DNA from: Herbidospora cretacea
GTDB taxonomy: Bacteria > Actinomycetota > Actinomycetes > Streptosporangiales > Streptosporangiaceae
NCBI RefSeq assembly: GCF_001570605.1
Contig: NZ_BBXG01000001.1
Coordinates: 248,001-312,000, forward strand
DNA: 64,000 nucleotides
Direction of reading: 5' to 3'
Part shown: piece by piece, positions 42,001 through 62,500 of the stretch
Layout of the letters: each line of letters starts with the position of its first letter
How positions within the stretch are numbered: position 1 is the first letter of the stretch
Notes under the pieces: model-generated
Seen by the model: only the letters and a program-made list of their open reading frames with translations
Databases searched by the model: none
What the model was told of the DNA's origin: nothing
Translations under genes and position numbers: made by a program

Positions 42001-43072
42001 CTGCGACGTCGCCGACCGGGACGCCCTGGCCGCCCTGCTCGCGGGCGAGAGGCTCGCCGGGGTCGTCCACGCCGCCGGAGTGCTCGACGACGCGACGATC
42101 GGCTCGCTCACCCCCGAGCGGCTCGCCGCCGTCATGGAGCCCAAGGTCACGGCCGCGCTCAACCTCCACGAGCTGGCCGGGGACGTCGGGATGTTCGTGC
42201 TGTTCTCCTCGGCCGCCGCGACGTTCGGCGCGGCCGGGCAGGGCAACTACGCCGCCGCCAACACCGCCCTCGACGCGCTGGCCGCCCACCGGCACGCGCT
42301 CGGCCTCCCGGCCACCTCGCTCGCCTGGGGCCTGTGGGCCGGCGGCGGCATGGGCGGCACCCTCGACGACGCCGAGAAGGGCCGCCTGAACCGGGGCGGC
42401 ATGGACGCCCTCTCCCACTCCGAGGGCATGGCCCTGTTCGACCTCGCCGTGAACGCCCCCCGGCCGCTGCTGGTCCCGATGCGCCTCGACGTCGGCGGCG
42501 CGGAGCACGTGCCGCACCTGCTCCGGTCGCTGGTCCGGACCCGCAGGTCGGCCGCGCAGACCGCCGCCGCCCAGGGGCCGTCGCTGGCCCAGCGGCTCGC
42601 CGGGCTCTCGGCCGCCGAACGGGAACAGGCGCTCGTCGACCTGGTCTGCGGGCAGGCGGCGGCCGTCCTCGGCTACGACGAGGTGCCCCCGCACCGGGCG
42701 TTCAAGGAGCTCGGGTTCGACTCGCTGACCAGCGTCGAGCTGCGCAACCGGCTCAACGTCGCCACCGGGCTGCGGCTCCCGGCCTCGATGGTGTTCGACC
42801 ACCCGACGCCCGAGGTGCTGGCCGCCCACCTGCTCACCGAGGTCGCTCCCGCCGAAGAGGCCACCGCGGAACCGGTGCTCCGCGAGCTCGACCGGCTCGA
42901 CACCCTCGTCTCCGCCCTCGGCGGCGACGACCAGGCGGCCGTGCTGGCCCGCCTCCAGACGCTCCTGTCCCGGTACGGCGCCACGGCCCCCCCGGCCGCT
43001 TTGACCGACCTGGAATCTGCCACCGACGACGAGGTCTTCGACCTCCTCGGCAAAGAGTTCGGAATCTCCTGA
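27059..43072 (+). CDS. Type I modular polyketide synthase, modules 7, 8 and 9 (gene C)
   Basis: The largest protein in the window, 5337 residues, adding three malonyl-derived units with two full reductions. ATG 27059 gives [11 protein letters not shown], which aligns with the docking N-termini of genes B, D and E; AGGTGA lies at 27045-27050. An in-frame GTG at 27047 would add four residues and has AGAGG at 27038-27042, so it remains possible. Order by residue: docking 1-33; KS7 from 34 (Cys205); AT7 (Ser669, HAFH); KR7 (Tyr1241); ACP7 (Ser1406, GFTSL); KS8 (Cys1634); AT8 (Ser2056); DH8 (His2343, Asp2510); ER8 (NADPH loop near 2862); KR8 (Tyr3165); ACP8 (Ser3328); KS9 (Cys3548); AT9 (Ser3981); DH9 (His4266, Asp4424); ER9 from about 4634; KR9 (Tyr5064); ACP9 (Ser5222); docking tail with DDEVFDLL. 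Module 7 lacks the usual dimerization element before its KR. Confidence 0.98.
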   Translation: MKDEEKLLDYLKRVTADLHQTRRRLKEAEAAGHEPIAIVGMGCRFPGGADSPEGLWELLAAGGDAVGGFPLDRGWDVDGLYHPDPGHPGTCYAREGGFLRDAAAFDAAFFGISPREAVAMDPQQRLLLETSWEALERAGIDPHDLRESRTGVFVGTNGQDYAALAVAAEGVEGFLGTGNAASVVSGRLAYTFGLEGPAVTVDTACSASLVALHLAVQSLRLGECSLALAGGVTVMSTPGAFIEFSRQRGLSPDGRCKAFAAGADGTGWGEGAGMLVVERLSDALRNGHPVLAVVRGSAVNQDGASNGLTAPNGPAQQRVIRQALDNARLTPADVDAVEAHGTGTSLGDPIEAQALLATYGQDREEPLWLGSVKSNLGHTQAAAGVAGVIKMVMALRHGLLPKTLHVDEPSPHVDWSAGAVELLTEAVPWPAGERPRRAGVSSFGFSGTNAHAVIEEPPAQEPAAPAEGRAWVLTAATPEALQHSAVRLRAALPATDPSFALSRKAQLPVRAAVVAGDEAALTALAEGRPHPGLVSGVARGDGRLAFLFTGQGSQRPGMGRELYDTFPAFAEAFDQVRDRLMTTASGPTKAESSSAGRSEDTEASGAGAAGKVRFPDPVHDPIDLAEAVRTGVGLDETGVAQPAIFAFEVALFRLLESFGVRPDVVAGHSIGEIAAAHCAGILSLDDACTLVKARASLMQALPAGGAMVAIQAAPGEISGNVDIAAVNGPRSVVISGAEDAVLAEAARFEKTKRLNVSHAFHSRLMDPMLDAFRQVCAALTYNEPAIPFDGGRDAGYWVKHVRDTVRFADTLAGLGDVTTFLEVGPDAVLTAMAADQTEAVVLPAQRADRGERASFVQALAGLHVNGVEFDWRTALAGDPGPHVDLPTYAFQRRRFWADPPVRPTSAGEWRYRVHWSPLTLNAQVTGRWLLVGDDLEGERIGEVFTDAVHLTDVPAAGELAALGPFDGVFSTLALDTTIADGHTAVTRGLARTLALVQAGVSAPLWVATRGAVSTGDGDPLTDPAQAEVWGLGRAAAREHPDRWGGLVDLPPLLDDAAIDHLRRVLAGTTTDDELAIREGGVLTRRLARAGVEATGPGWRPGGTVLVTGGTGALGGHIARWLAAEGAAHIVLAGRRGLDAPGAAELKASLTGARVDVVACDVADRDALAALLAETPVTAVVHAAGVLDDGVLDGLTPERLDTVLTAKVTAARNLHDLAGDLDAFVLFSSLAGTLGGSGQASYAAANAHLDALAQYRRDRGLPATSIAWGPWADKGMAADPSIGERLRRGGVSALNPAKAVRALAQALEAGDTHVAVADIDWPVFGRAFASVRPAPVIADLAELPAGTGAQAEAEKPGLRDALRAMPEHRHAGFLLDLVAGHAAAVLGHETAADVAGERAFKELGFTSLSAVELRNLLGAATGLRLPATMIYDHPTPAALAEFLRRELLGDDGETEDVVVAADDEPIAIVGMGCRFPGGVASPEDLWRLLAAGGDAVTEIPADRGWQLDHDAGSDRAGTSHSREGAFIDAAGDFDAEFFGISPREALAMDPQQRLLLETSWEALERAGIDPSSLKGSRTGVFTGTNGQDYATLLMGGGADGAEGYVATGTTASVLSGRVSYTLGLEGPAVTVDTACSSSLVALHMAAQALRQGECALALAGGVTIMSTPGLFIEFSRQRGLAPDGRCKAFAAAADGTGWGEGVGVLVVERLSDALANGHEVLAVVRGSAVNQDGASNGLTAPNGPSQQRVIRQALASAGLTPAQVDAVEAHGTGTKLGDPIEAQALLATYGRDRERPLLLGSVKSNIGHTQAAAGVAGVIKMVQAIRYGVLPPTLHVDAPSPHVDWTAGSVDLLTEATPWPETGAPRRAGISSFGISGTNVHTIIEQAPAAEPAADRDPVPVVAWPLSARTEEALREQARRLRNRLEVSTLDPADVALSLVRSRAALQHRAVALGPDLTGALDLIAEGRGGVTGVVVPGRTAFLFTGQGSQHAEMGRGLYAAYPAFAEAYDDVADRLVIGDDLDETGNTQPALFAFQVALFRLLESWGVTPDQVAGHSVGELAAAHVTGVLSLDDACALVGARATLMRELPPGGAMIAVEAAEEEISAGVDVAAVNGPRSVVVSGDEDAVLAEAARFAAMGRRTRRLTVSHAFHSARMDAMLADFHRVAVTLTYHEPVIPFVAHGDVTTPAYWVGHVRNAVRFADGIRRLEAEGVTRFVEIGPDAVLTAMGQETYEGDAVWIPVCRRGRPEPETAVEALARLHVAGGPVDWTTLFTGATPVDLPTYAFQRKRYWPKPAVWAGDAAGLGQTPAGHPLLGAAVTLAEGGVVLTGRLSAQTQPWLADHRVMGRVILPGTAFAEMAIRAGDQVGCGAIEDLTLAAPLPLPDQGGVRVQVTVGTADDTGRRRVGVHSRDENAPDDAPWTRHAAGTLAPGVPGLPDEDLTAWPPAGAEPVDVTGLYPGLVALGFDYGPAFRGITAAWRLDEAVYLEVALPEDDHADAARFGLHPALLDGALHGAFLQSLGDGEGRVPFSWSDVVLHASGATRLRARLTRTGPESVSLLVTDPAGAPVASVGALVVRPAERAATVPAVAESLFRVEWTPVALPDTHADDVTIADLAPGTVAEVTEVTLGLIQDWLVNDEPGRLAFVTREALPGDVALNAAWGLVKSAQSENPGRFVLIDTDGTPLDRALTLDEPQLMLRDGRAFAPRLVRAPAGFVPPDATWRLHVETKGTLDALTLAPVAIEPLRPHEVRVGVRAAGLNFRDVLNALGMYPEPAGLLGGEVAGVVLEAGADAPFAPGDRVFGMAAGGFGPQVVTDHHFLARMPDGWSFEVAASVPIVFLTALYAFTDLGHLKRGEKVLIHAAAGGVGMAAVQVARHLGAEIYGTASESKQHVLEGLAGIASSRTLDFADEFPKVDVVLNALAGEFVDASMGLLNEGGRFLEMGKTDIRSGDGYQAFDLSEAGPDRIRELLAELLGLFEAGVLAPLPVRAWDVRQARDAFRFVSQARHIGKVVLTVPAPVAKDATVLITGGSGALATVLAGHLLAQGFTDLLLVSRSGRADWDGIRAAGGEAGIGSVRAAVCDVSDRTALANLLVNEDVAGVVHTAGVLDDGVIESLTPERLAKVLEPKVQAALNLHELVGDVGMFVLFSSAAATFGAAGQGSYSAANTALDALAVHRRSLGLPAHSLAWGLWSGGGMGGLLDDSEKGRISRGGMSALPVADGLALFDLALRRDEALQLPMHLDLRSMRGGPVHPLLRSLVQGPARGVASAAGATSSLAARLAGLAPADRDKALVELVRGQAAIVLGHASAEAVPGGKAFKELGFDSLTSVELRNRLNVAVGERLPATLVFDYPTPVALAAHLGDRLLGAEEKAAGPLAVAAADEPIAIVAMSCRFPGDVRSPEDLWDLVAGERDGITGFPVNRGWDLTTEGAYVRLGGFVHDADAFDAPFFGISPREALAMDPQQRLLLETSWEAFERAGIEPGTLKGSRTGVFVGAASAGYGTGADPSEGLDGHLLTGGATSVVSGRVAYTFGLEGPAVTVDTACSSSLVALHMAVRSLRSGECTMALAGGITVMATASMFAEFSKQQGLAADGRCKPFAASADGTGWAEGVGMVLVERLSDARRHGHRVLALVRGSAVNQDGASNGLTAPNGPSQQRVIRQALADAGLTVRDVDAVEAHGTGTRLGDPIEAQALIATYGQDRDEPVRIGSIKSNIGHTQAAAGVAGLIKMVMAMRHGVLPRSLGIDAPSPHVEWDRGAVELLTASAPWPETGRPRRSAVSSFGISGTNVHTVIEAAPADEPGQGVGLPVVPWVLSAHDDAALAEQARRLRQAAEDQDPADVGRTLAVGRAALEHRAAVSGATREALLAGLDALIEGLDEGREAPGVARPDGRTAFLFTGQGAQRAGMGRDLHDAYPVFAEAFDAVCAHLDGVAHAVLTGEGLDETVFTQPALFAVEVALYRLVESWGVRPDFVAGHSIGELAAAHVAGVLSLEDACTLVKARGALMQALPAGGAMVAVQATPGEISESVDVAAVNGPRSVVISGPEDAVLAEAARFEKTKRLTVSHAFHSRLMDPMLTDFRRVAAGLTYSTPRIPVVSGGLADVTDPEYWVRHVRDAVRFADGIAWLEAEGVTRFVEIGPEAVLTAMGQECVRGDHTWVPLMRSGQEARTLVDGLARLHVSGATVDWAAFFAGAGHADLPTYAFQRRSYWPKQAVWIGDPSGFGQTPAGHPLLQAAMPLAGGDQIVLTGRLSLQTQPWLADHVVGGQVLLPGTAFAELAVRAGDQAGCGTVEELTIEAPLVLDGAAHLQVVVGEPDDEGRRTITVHSRAEDAPADRPWTRHATGTLIPAAPEGERLDVWPPAGAEPVDVTGLYDDLPGFAYGPAFQGVRAAWRKDADVYLEIATPAADTGSYGLHPALLDAALHGCFLADDLTGGLPFTWSDVTLHASGAASLRVRLTPRGADAVTLAVADPAGEPVATVGSLLLRPMAAPRAATSSDALFQVDWTPIEVPEAEPGDVTIAEVEPGTPGEVARRTLETLQTWLAEDRPGRLAFVTRDALPGDVALNAAWGLVRSAQSENPGRFVLVDTDGSPYGNALATDEPQLMIRDGAVSAPRLARADLGLPVPGEVWRLDTPAKGTLDALTLTPYEAPALGPNEVRVGVRAAGLNFRDVLNALGMYPGEAGLLGGEVAGVVLEAGADAPFTPGDRVFGMAEGGFGPQVVTDGRLLARMPAGWSFEVAASVPIVFLTALYAFTDLGDLKRGEKVLIHAAAGGVGMAATQIARHLGAEIYGTASESKQHVLEGLAGVASSRTLDFADQFPQVDVVLNALAGEFVDASMGLLNEGGRFLEMGKTDIRSGDGYRAFDLSEAGPDRIRELLAELLSLFEAGVLTPLPVRAWDVRQARDAFRFVSQARHIGKVVLTVPAPVDKDATVLITGGSGALATVLAGHLLAQGHTDLLLVSRSGRAHVEGVRTAACDVADRDALAALLAGERLAGVVHAAGVLDDATIGSLTPERLAAVMEPKVTAALNLHELAGDVGMFVLFSSAAATFGAAGQGNYAAANTALDALAAHRHALGLPATSLAWGLWAGGGMGGTLDDAEKGRLNRGGMDALSHSEGMALFDLAVNAPRPLLVPMRLDVGGAEHVPHLLRSLVRTRRSAAQTAAAQGPSLAQRLAGLSAAEREQALVDLVCGQAAAVLGYDEVPPHRAFKELGFDSLTSVELRNRLNVATGLRLPASMVFDHPTPEVLAAHLLTEVAPAEEATAEPVLRELDRLDTLVSALGGDDQAAVLARLQTLLSRYGATAPPAALTDLESATDDEVFDLLGKEFGIS
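27158..31400 (+). other. Module 7: KS-AT(malonyl)-KR(B1)-ACP, no dimerization element
   Basis: KS7 Cys at 27671, NLGHTQ in place of NIGHTQ. AT7 Ser at 29063, HAFH at 29330-29341, with the longest loop insertion of the set (28795-28925). After the AT the chain goes from RRRFWADPP straight to WRYRVHW (29737-29800), without the FWEAVE .. LPALSAWRR dimerization element found in every other KR-only module here. KR7 LDD, Tyr at 30779. ACP Ser at 31274 in GFTSL. Confidence 0.92.
28964..29035 (+). repeat. AT7 tract identical to AT6 (partner 24202-24273)
   Basis: Second copy of the 72-base identical stretch; high similarity continues past it to about 29220 with scattered differences. Confidence 0.85.
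31442..37160 (+). other. Module 8: KS-AT(malonyl)-DH-ER-KR-ACP, fully reducing
   Basis: KS8 Cys at 31958. AT8 Ser at 33224 (GHSVGE), HAFH at 33503-33514; the AT loop after the first motif is shortened ([14 protein letters not shown]). DH8 His at 34085 (HRVMG .. P), Asp at 34586. ER8 about 35222-36118, NADPH loop at 35642. KR8 GGSGALA, LDD, Tyr at 36551 in GSYSAAN. ACP Ser at 37040. Predicted CH2-CH2. Confidence 0.93.
37211..42845 (+). other. Module 9: KS-AT(malonyl)-DH-ER-KR-ACP, fully reducing
   Basis: KS9 Cys at 37700 with the GAASAGY fingerprint. AT9 Ser at 38999, HAFH at 39266-39277. DH9 His at 39854 (HVVGG .. P), Asp at 40328. ER9 about 40958-41857, NADPH loop at 41375. KR9 GGSGALA, LDD, Tyr at 42248. 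ACP Ser at 42722. ER-KR-ACP is near-identical to module 8. Predicted CH2-CH2. Confidence 0.93.
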
Positions 43073-43101
43073 TGTTGATCACGCGCATGCCCGGCTGCCC
43101 A

Positions 43102-43110
43102 AGAGGTGAG
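43102..43110 (+). promoter_or_regulatory. Ribosome binding site of gene D
   Basis: AGAGGTGAG, a strong match to the 16S rRNA tail, four bases before GTG 43115. It overlaps the in-frame GTG 43106, which therefore cannot be the start. The 42-base gap after the gene C stop is the widest in the window and shows no clear promoter or hairpin. Confidence 0.8.
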
Positions 43111-43114
43111 ACCC

Positions 43115-53497
<10,383 letters not shown>

Positions 53498-53514
53498 TCG
53501 CGGGACCCACGAAT

Positions 53515-53524
53515 AAGTAGGTGA
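53515..53524 (+). promoter_or_regulatory. Ribosome binding site of gene E
   Basis: AAGTAGGTGA precedes GTG 53528; the AGG core ends six bases before the start. It lies in the 30-base gap after the gene D stop. Confidence 0.7.
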
Positions 53525-53527
53525 CTG

Positions 53528-56500
53528 GTGGCGAACGAACAGAAGCTGCGGGAGTACCTGCGGTGGGTGACCGCCGACCTCGAAGAGGCGCATCAGCGGC
53601 TCCGCGAGGTGGAGGAGCGCGACCGCGAACCCATCGCGATCGTCGGCATGGGCTGCCGCTACCCGGGCGGCGTGCGCTCGCCCGAGGACCTGTGGGAGCT
53701 GGTGGCCGCCGGCCGTGACGGCGTCTCGGCGTTCCCGTCCGACCGGGGCTGGGACCTCGGCGGCCTGTACGACGCCGACCCCGACGCCGAGGGAGCCTCC
53801 TACGTGAAGGAGGGCGGCTTCCTGCACGACGCCGCCCGCTTCGACGCCGGTTTCTTCGGCATCTCCCCGCGCGAGGCGCTCGCGATGGACCCGCAGCAGC
53901 GGCTGCTGCTGGAGGTGTCGTGGGAGGCCCTGGAGCGGGCGGGCGTCGACCCGTCGTCCCTGAAGGGCTCCAAGACCGGCGTCTTCGCCGGCGTCATGTA
54001 CCACGACTACGCCTCCCGCCTGCGCGCCCTCCCCGAGGGCGTCGAGGGTTTCCTCGGCACGGGCAACTCCGGCTCCGTCGTGTCGGGCCGGGTGGCCTAC
54101 ACGTTCGGGCTCGAGGGCCCGGCCGTGACGGTCGACACCGCGTGCTCGTCGTCCCTGGTCGCGCTGCACATGGCGGTCCAGGCGCTGCGCCAGGGCGACT
54201 GCACGATGGCCCTGGCGGGCGGCGTGACGGTGATGTCGACCCCGGCGGCGTTCCTCGACTTCAGCCGCCAGCGCGGCCTGGCGGCCGACGGCCGCTGCAA
54301 GTCCTTCGCCGCCTCCGCCGACGGCACCGGCTGGTCGGAGGGCGTCGGCGTCCTGGTCGTCGAGCGCCTCTCCGACGCCAGGAAGAACGGCCATCCCGTG
54401 TACGCGGTGGTCGCCGGATCGGCCGTGAACCAGGACGGCGCCTCCAGCGGCCTGACCGCCCCCAACGGCCCCGCCCAGCAGCGGGTCATCCGCGCCGCCC
54501 TGGCCAACGCCCGCCTGACCCCGCAGGACGTCGACGTCGTCGAGGCCCACGGCACCGGCACCGTCCTCGGCGACCCGATCGAGGCCCAGGCGGTCATCGC
54601 CACCTACGGCCGCGACCGCGAGGAGCCGCTGCGCCTGGGCTCCCTGAAGTCCAACATCGGCCACTCGCAGGCGGCGGCCGGCGTCGGCGGCGTGATCAAA
54701 ATGATCATGGCCATGCGCCACGGCCTCATGCCCGGCACCCTCCACGTCGACGAGCCCACCCCCCAGGTCGACTGGTCGGCGGGCGCCGTCGAACTCCTCA
54801 CCGAACCCCGCCCCTGGCCCTCGAACGGCCGCCCCCGGCGAGCGGGCGTGTCATCGTTCGGCTTCAGCGGCACCAACGCCCACGCCGTCATCGAAGAACC
54901 CCCTGCGGCCGACGGCGGACAGGGTGTCATCAACGGCCTCCCTGCCGTGGACGGTGCACCGAAGGATGCCGGTGTGGTTTCCGGCCAGGCTGTCACAAAG
55001 GGACTTCCTGCGGCGGCGGGTGGTGTGGCGGGGACTTCCGGCAATGCCGTCACCAAGGGACTTCCTGAGGCCGACGGCGCGCCGGGGGTTCCCGGCGCGG
55101 TTCCTGGCCAGGCCGTCATCGAGGGACTTGCTGCGGCGGAGGGCGGGGTCGCTGATGGCGCCGGGGGCGTTCCCGGTTCCGGGGAGGTCGTGCCCTGGGT
55201 GGTGTCGAGCCGGACCTCGTCCGGGCTTCTCTCGCAGGCGGCCCGGCTGCGGGCCGCATCCTTCGACTCCGTGCACGACGCCGGGTGGTCGCTCGCCGGG
55301 CGGACCGCCTTCGAATGGCGTGGTGTCGTCGTCGCCGATCGGGCGGGCCTGCCCGCCGGGCTGGCCGCGATCGAGGGCGTCAAGGCGCGGCGGGGCAGGA
55401 CGGCGTTCCTGTTCACCGGGCAGGGGTCGCAGCGGGCCGGGATGGGCGCGGCGCTGGCCGCCCGGTTCCCCGGGTTCGGGGCGGCCTTCGCCGACGTGTG
55501 CGCCCGCTTCCCCGGTCTGGACGAGGTGATCGCCTCAGGGGAGGGGCTCGACGAGACCCGGCACACCCAGGCCGCCCTGTTCGCCTTCGAGGTCGCCCTG
55601 TTCCGGCTGGTCGAGTCGTTCGGGGTGCGCCCCGATGTCGTGGGCGGCCACTCGATCGGCGAGATCGCCGCCGCCCACGTGGCCGGGGTCCTGTCGCTCG
55701 ACGACGCGTGCGCGCTGGTCACCGCCCGGGGTGCGCTGATGTCGGCGCTCCCGAGGGGCGGCGCGATGGTCGCCGTCCAGGCCGCATCAGGCGACATTTC
55801 CGCAAATGTCGACATAGCCGCCATCAACGGCCCGACCTCCGTCGTCATCTCCGGCGACGAGGAGGCGGTGCTGGCCGAGGCCGCCCGCTTCGAGAAGACC
55901 AAGCGCCTGACCGTCTCGCACGCCTTCCACTCGCGCCTCATGGACCCGATGCTCGACCAGTTCCGCGACGTGGTCCGCCGTCTCAGCTTCGAACCCCCGA
56001 AGATCCCCTTCGTCTCCGCGGTCGAACTCGGCGCCGACGTCACCGACCCCGAATACTGGGTCCGGCACGTCCGCGCCACCGTCCGGTTCGCCGACGCGGC
56101 CGGCTCGCTCGACGCGGCCAGGGTCCTGGAGATCGGCCCCGACGCGGTCCTGTCGGCCATGCTCCCGGAGACCTTGGACGGCTTCGCCACCCAGCGCCGC
56201 GACCAGCCCGAGGTCACCGCCTTCTTCCGGGGCCTCGGCGCGCTCTGGTCCCACGGCGCGACGGTCGACTGGAAGACCGCCTTCCCCGGCGGCGGCCACA
56301 CGACCCTCCCGACCTACGCCTTCGAGCACGAGCACTACTGGCTGGAGGAGCCCGAGGGCACCGGCCGGCCCGACACGACCGACTCGGCCTTCTGGGCCGC
56401 CGTCGAGCGCGGCGAACTCCCCGGCCTCCTGAACGTCTCGGCCGACGACCCCCTGAGCGCCGTCCTCCCGGCCCTGGCCGCCTGGCGCCGCGACAGCGCC

Positions 56501-59500
56501 GACCGCACCCTCCTCGACGGCTGGCGCCACCGCATCCAGTGGGTCGCCGTTCCCCCCGCACCCCCGATCCTCACCGGCGACTGGCTGATGGTCGTCCCCG
56601 AGAGCCACACTTCGGCGATCGGCGACTCTGAGGGTCACACCCTGCTGGCGGCTGCCCTCACCCGTGCGGGCGCGCGGGTCGTCACGATCGAGGCGACGGC
56701 CGATCGCGCCGAGATGGCCTCCCGTATCAGCGGGATCGGCGACGTCTCGGGAGTCATTTCCCTTACCGCCCTGCCCGGGGGCGGATACACCGAAATTTCG
56801 GGCGCGGAGCGCCCGAGCACCGGTGAGACCTCCGACGTCCCCGCCGGCCTCGTGCTCACCCTCACTCTCGTCCAGGCTCTCGGTGACGCCGGGGTGGCCG
56901 CTCCGCTCTGGTGTCTCACCTCCGGGGAGTCCGATCCCGAGCAGGCCATGGTCTGGGGGTTCGGCCGGTCCGTCGCGCTGGAGCACCCCGACCGCTGGGG
57001 CGGGCTGATCGACGTCCCGGACCTGGAGGACTCCCGGATCGCCGCCGTCCTCGCGTCCGGCGCCGAGGACCAGGTCGTCATCCGCGACTCCGGCGTCTTC
57101 GCGCGGCGGCTGTCCCGCGCCGAGCCCGCCACCGGCTCCGGGGGCTGGACGCCTCAGGGCACCGTCCTGGTGACCGGCGGGACGGGCGCGGTGGGGGCCC
57201 ATGTGGTCCGGTGGCTGGCGCGCAACGGGGCCGCGCAGGTCGTCGTGGTCTCCCGGCGGGGGGCCGACGCCCCCGGCGCCGAGGAGCTGACGCAGGAGCC
57301 CAACGTCCGCGTTGTGGCCTGTGACGTGACCGACCGCGACCAGCTTCGCGCGCTGCTCGACGAGACGCCCGTGGACGCGGTCTTCCACGCCGCCGGGATC
57401 CTCGACGACGGCGTGGTCGACGCGCTCACCCCAGAGCGGCTCGCCGCCGTCGCCGGGGCCAAGTGCGTCGCCGCGCGGAATCTCCACGAGCTCAGCGGCG
57501 ACGTCGGGGCCTTCGTCGTCTTCTCGTCGCTGGCGGGCTCCGTGGGCTCGGCGGGTCAGGCGAACTACGCCGCCGCCAACGCCTACCTCGACGCGCTCGT
57601 CCAGGCCAGGCGCGAGAACGGGCGGCCCGGCACCGCCATCGCCTGGGGCCCCTGGGCGGGTGGCGGCATGGCCGCCGACGAGGTGGGGGAGCGGCTCGGC
57701 CGGGTGGGGCTGACCCCCATGCCGCCGGACCTCGCCGTCGGCGTGCTCGCCCGCGCGCTGGCCAACGGCGACGCGCTGCTCACCGTCGCCGACGTCGACT
57801 GGGACGTCTTCGCCCGGGGCTTCACCGCCGTCCGGCCCAGCCCGCTGCTGTCCGGGCTGGCCGAGGTCGTGCCGGAGGAGAGCGCGCCCGAGGTGCGCGA
57901 CGTGCTCGCGCTGGTCCGGCAGACCGTCGGCCTGGTCGCGGGGCACGCCCCCGGCGCGGTCGACCCCGGCCGCGCGTTCACCGAGCTCGGGTTCACCTCG
58001 CTGATGGCCGTCGAGCTGCGCAACCGGCTCACGGTGGCGACGGGGCTGAAGCTCCCGCCGACGCTCGTGTACGACTACCCCACCCCCGCCGCCCTCGCCG
58101 AGCACCTCGAAGGACGTCTCACCGGAGCCGGGGACCGGGCGGTCGAGGCCGTCGTCATCGCCGCCGACGACGAGCCGATCGCGATCGTCGGGATGGGCTG
58201 CCGGTTCCCCGGCGGCGTCGACAGCCCCGACGACCTGTGGCGACTGCTGGTCGAGGGCCGTGACGCGATCACCGGCCTCCCCGCCGACCGGGGCTGGGAC
58301 GTGGACGCCCTCTACGACCCCGACCCCGACAACCCGGGCACCTCCTACACCCGCGAAGGCGGCTTCCTGCACGGCGTGGGCGACTTCGACGCCGACTTCT
58401 TCGGCATCTCGCCCCGTGAGGCCCTGGCGATGGACCCGCAGCAGCGGCTCCTGCTGGAGACCTCGTGGGAGGCGTTCGAACGGGCCGGCATCGACCCGCT
58501 CTCGCTCAAGGGCGGGCGTACCGGCGTCTTCGTCGGCACCAACGGCCAGGACTACGCGAACCTGCTGCTCGCCACCCGCCAGCTCGTCGAGGGGCACGTC
58601 GGCACGGGCAACGCGGCGAGCGTGGTGTCGGGACGGCTGTCGTACACCTTCGGCCTGGAAGGGCCCGCCGTCACGGTCGACACGGCCTGTTCGGCGTCGC
58701 TGGTCGCCCTGCACCTGGCCGTGCAGGCCCTCCGGCAGGGGGAGTGCACGCTGGCCCTCGCGGGCGGCGTGACCGTCATGTCGACCCCGGGGACCTTCGT
58801 CGAGTTCTCCCGCCAGCGCGGGCTGGCCGCCGACGGCAGGGTCAAGGCGTTCGCCGCCGCCGCCGACGGCACCTCGTGGGGCGAGGGCGCGGGCATGATC
58901 GTCGTCGAGCGCCTGTCGGACGCCCAGGCCAACGGCCACCCGGTCCTCGCCGTCATTCGCGGCTCGGCCGTCAACCAGGACGGCGCGTCCAACGGCCTGA
59001 CCGCCCCCAACGGGCCGTCCCAGCAGCGGGTCATCCGCCAGGCCCTCGCCAACGCGCGCCTGACCACGGCCGACGTCGACGCCGTCGAGGCCCACGGCAC
59101 CGGGACCACGCTCGGCGACCCGATCGAGGCCCAGGCCCTCCTCGCCACCTACGGCCAGGACCGCGAGGAACCGCTCCGCCTCGGCTCGGTGAAGTCGAAC
59201 ATCGGCCACACCCAGGCCGCCGCCGGCGTCGCCGGCGTCATCAAGATGGTGCTGTCGCTCCGGCACGGCGTGCTGCCCAAGACCCTGCACGTCGACGAGC
59301 CCACACCGCACGTCGACTGGAGCCTCGGCGACGTCGAGCTGGTCCGCGAGACGACGCCGTGGCCCGAGACCGGCCGTCCCCGCCGGGGGGCGATCTCCTC
59401 GTTCGGGTTCAGCGGCACCAACGTCCACACGATCCTGGAGCAGGCCCCCGAACCGGCCGCACCGCCCGCCGCGCCGGTCGCCGAGGAGGGCCCGGTCGCC

Positions 59501-62500
59501 TGGGTCCTCTCCGGCAAGTCGCCGGACGCCGTCGCGGGCCAGGCGCTCCGGCTGCTCGACGCCGATGCGCCGATCGGCGACGTCGCCCACGCGCTGGTCA
59601 CCACCCGCGCGCTGCTCGACCACCGCGCCGTCGTGGTCGGCGACCGCGCCGCGCTCCGCTCGGGCCTGGAGGCGCTGGCCGCCGGGCGCGCCGCGGCCAA
59701 TCTCGTGCGCGGTACGTCGCTGGGCGACCGCCCCGTCATGGTCTTCCCCGGCCAGGGCTCCCAGTGGGCCGGCATGGCCGCCGAACTGATGGACACCGCC
59801 CCGGTCTTCGCGGCGCGGATGGCCGAGTGCGCCGCAGCCCTGGAACCCCACATCGACTGGGACCTCCTCGACGTCGCCCGGCGCGGCGAGCTGGAGCGGG
59901 TCGACGTGGTGCAGCCGGTGCTGTGGGCCGTCATGGTCTCGCTCGCGGAACTGTGGCGCTCCTACGGCGTCGAACCGGCCGCCGTCGTCGGCCACTCGCA
60001 GGGCGAGATCGCCGCCGCGTGCGTCGCGGGCGCGCTCAGCCTTGAGGACGCCGCCGCCGTCGTGGCCCTGCGCAGCAAGGCGATCCTGGCGCTGGCCGGA
60101 CGCGGCGGCATGATGTCGGTCGCACTCCCCGCCGCCGAACTCGACCTCGGCGACCGCCTGTCGATCGCGGCGATCAACGGCCCGTCGTCGGTCGTGGTCT
60201 CGGGTGACGTGGACGCCATTGAGGAGCTGCGAGCGGGGATCCAAGCCCGCACTCGAGTCATCCCGGTCGACTACGCCAGCCACTCCCACCACGTGGAAGA
60301 AATCCGCGAGGAACTCCATACGTTATTGGCCGAAATTTCGCCACGTGTCAGCGATGTCCCGTTCTTCTCCACGGTGACCGCCTCCTGGCTCGACACCACC
60401 ACGATGGACGGCGACTACTGGTACGAGAACCTGCGCCGCACCGTCCGCCTCGAAGAGGTCGTGACCGCGCTGTCCGGCCAGGGCTTCGGCGCGTTCATCG
60501 AGGTCAGCCCGCACCCCGGCCTGCTGGTCGGGATGGAGGACACGATCAGGGCGGCCGGCGGCGAGGCCGCCGTGCTCGGCACGCTGCGCCGCCAGGAGGG
60601 CGGCCTCGACCGCTTCCTGCTGTCGCTCGGCCAGGCGCACGTCACCGGCGTCGGCGTCGACTGGCGGACCACCGGCACGGCGGTCGCCCTGCCCACGTAC
60701 GCCTTCCAGCACCGCCGCTTCTGGCCCGCCGCCGAACCGGTGACCGGCCCCGCCGAGGAGCCCGCCGACGCGGCGTTCTGGCAGGCCGTCGACGCCGGCG
60801 ACCTCGACCTCGACGTCTCCCCGGAGGCCCTCGCCGAGGTGCTGCCCGCCCTGTCGGCGTGGCGGCGCGCCCAGTCGGAGAGCACCGAGACCGACGCGTG
60901 GCGGCACACCGTCGTCTGGAAGCCGCTCACCCTCCCGGCCCGCCCGGTCACGGGCGACTGGCTGGTCGTGATCCCGGAGGGCGGCACGGACCGGGGCATC
61001 CCCGCCGCCCTGCGCGGCGCGCGGGTCCTCGAACTCGGCGACCCCGACCGCGCGGCGTACGCCGGGCTCCTCACCCCGGCCGACGGCGTCGTCTCCCTGC
61101 TCGACGGCCTCGCCGCGACGCTCACCCTGGTCCAGGCGCTCGGCGACGCCGGCGTCGGGGGCCCGCTGTGGTGCGTCACCGACGGCGCGGTCTCCGCCGG
61201 AACCCTGGACGACCCCGACGGCGCGCTGCTCTGGGGCCTCGGCCGGGTCGTCGCGGCGGAGCACCCCGACCGCTGGGGCGGGATGATCGACCTCGCCGAC
61301 GGCTACGACCCCGCCCACCTGACCGCCGCCCTCGCCTCCGACGAGGACGAACTCGCCATCCGCCCGTCCGGCGTGTTCGCCCGCCGGCTGGTCCACGGCG
61401 TCCGTCCGGCCCGCGTGCCCCGCGACTGGATGCCGGAGGGCACGATCCTGGTCACCGGCGGCACCGGCGCGCTCGGCGCGCAGGTCGCCCGCTGGCTCCA
61501 CGGCAAGGGCGCCCGCCACCTGCTCCTGGTCAGCCGCTCGGGCCTGGCCGCGCCCGGCGCCCCGGAACTCGCCGAAGAACTGAACGCCACCGTCGTGGCC
61601 TGCGACGTCTCCGACCGCGACCAGCTCGCCGCCCTTCTGGCCGGGCATCCGGTGGCGGGCGTCGTCCACACCGCCGCGATCCTCGACGACGCGGTGATCG
61701 ACGCGCTCACCCCCGGACAGCTCGACCGGGTCCTGCGGGTGAAGGTCGACGCGGCCCGCAACCTGCACGAACTCACCGGTGACCTGGCCTTCTTCGTGCT
61801 GTTCTCCTCCTTCGCCGGCTCCTACGGCGTGGCCGGTCAGGGGAACTACGCTCCCGGCAACGCCTACCTCGACGCGCTGGCCCACCACCGCCGGTCGCGA
61901 GGCCTGCCCGCCCTGTCGATGGGCTGGGGCCACTGGGCCGGAGACGGCATGGCCGGGGCCGACGTCGTCGAGGAGCAGATGAGGCGGCGCGGCCTGACCC
62001 CCCTCGACCCGGCCAAGGCGCTGCGCCTGCTCGACCAGGCGCTCGCCCTCGACGAGACCTTCGTCGCGGTCGCCGACATCGACTGGAGCGGCGCGCCGCC
62101 GCGACCCCTCCTCTCCGACCTCCCCGAACTCAAGGACCGGCAGCGGCCCGAGACCGTGACCCTCGCCGACCGGCTCGCCGGGATGTCCGGGGCCGACCGC
62201 GACAGGGCGCTGCTCGACGTCGTGCGCGGCCAGGTCGCCGAGGTCCTCGGGCACGCCTCCGCCGACGCGATCGACGCGGGCCGGGCCTTCAAGGAGCTCG
62301 GCTTCGAGTCGCTCACGGCCGTCGAACTGCGCAACCGGCTGGCCCTGGTCACCGGGCTCCGGCTGCCCGCCACGCTGGTGTTCGACCACCCGACGCCGAA
62401 GGCGCTGGCCGCGTACGTCAGGGACGAACTGCTCGGCACCGAGGCCGAGACGAAGACGGTCGCCGTCGCGGCCTCCGACGAGCCGATCGCGATCATCGGG

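Noticed and set aside
53521-53718. Short frame starting at GTG 53521
   Set aside because: Out of frame with gene E and part of its ribosome binding region; the translation has no PKS motif.
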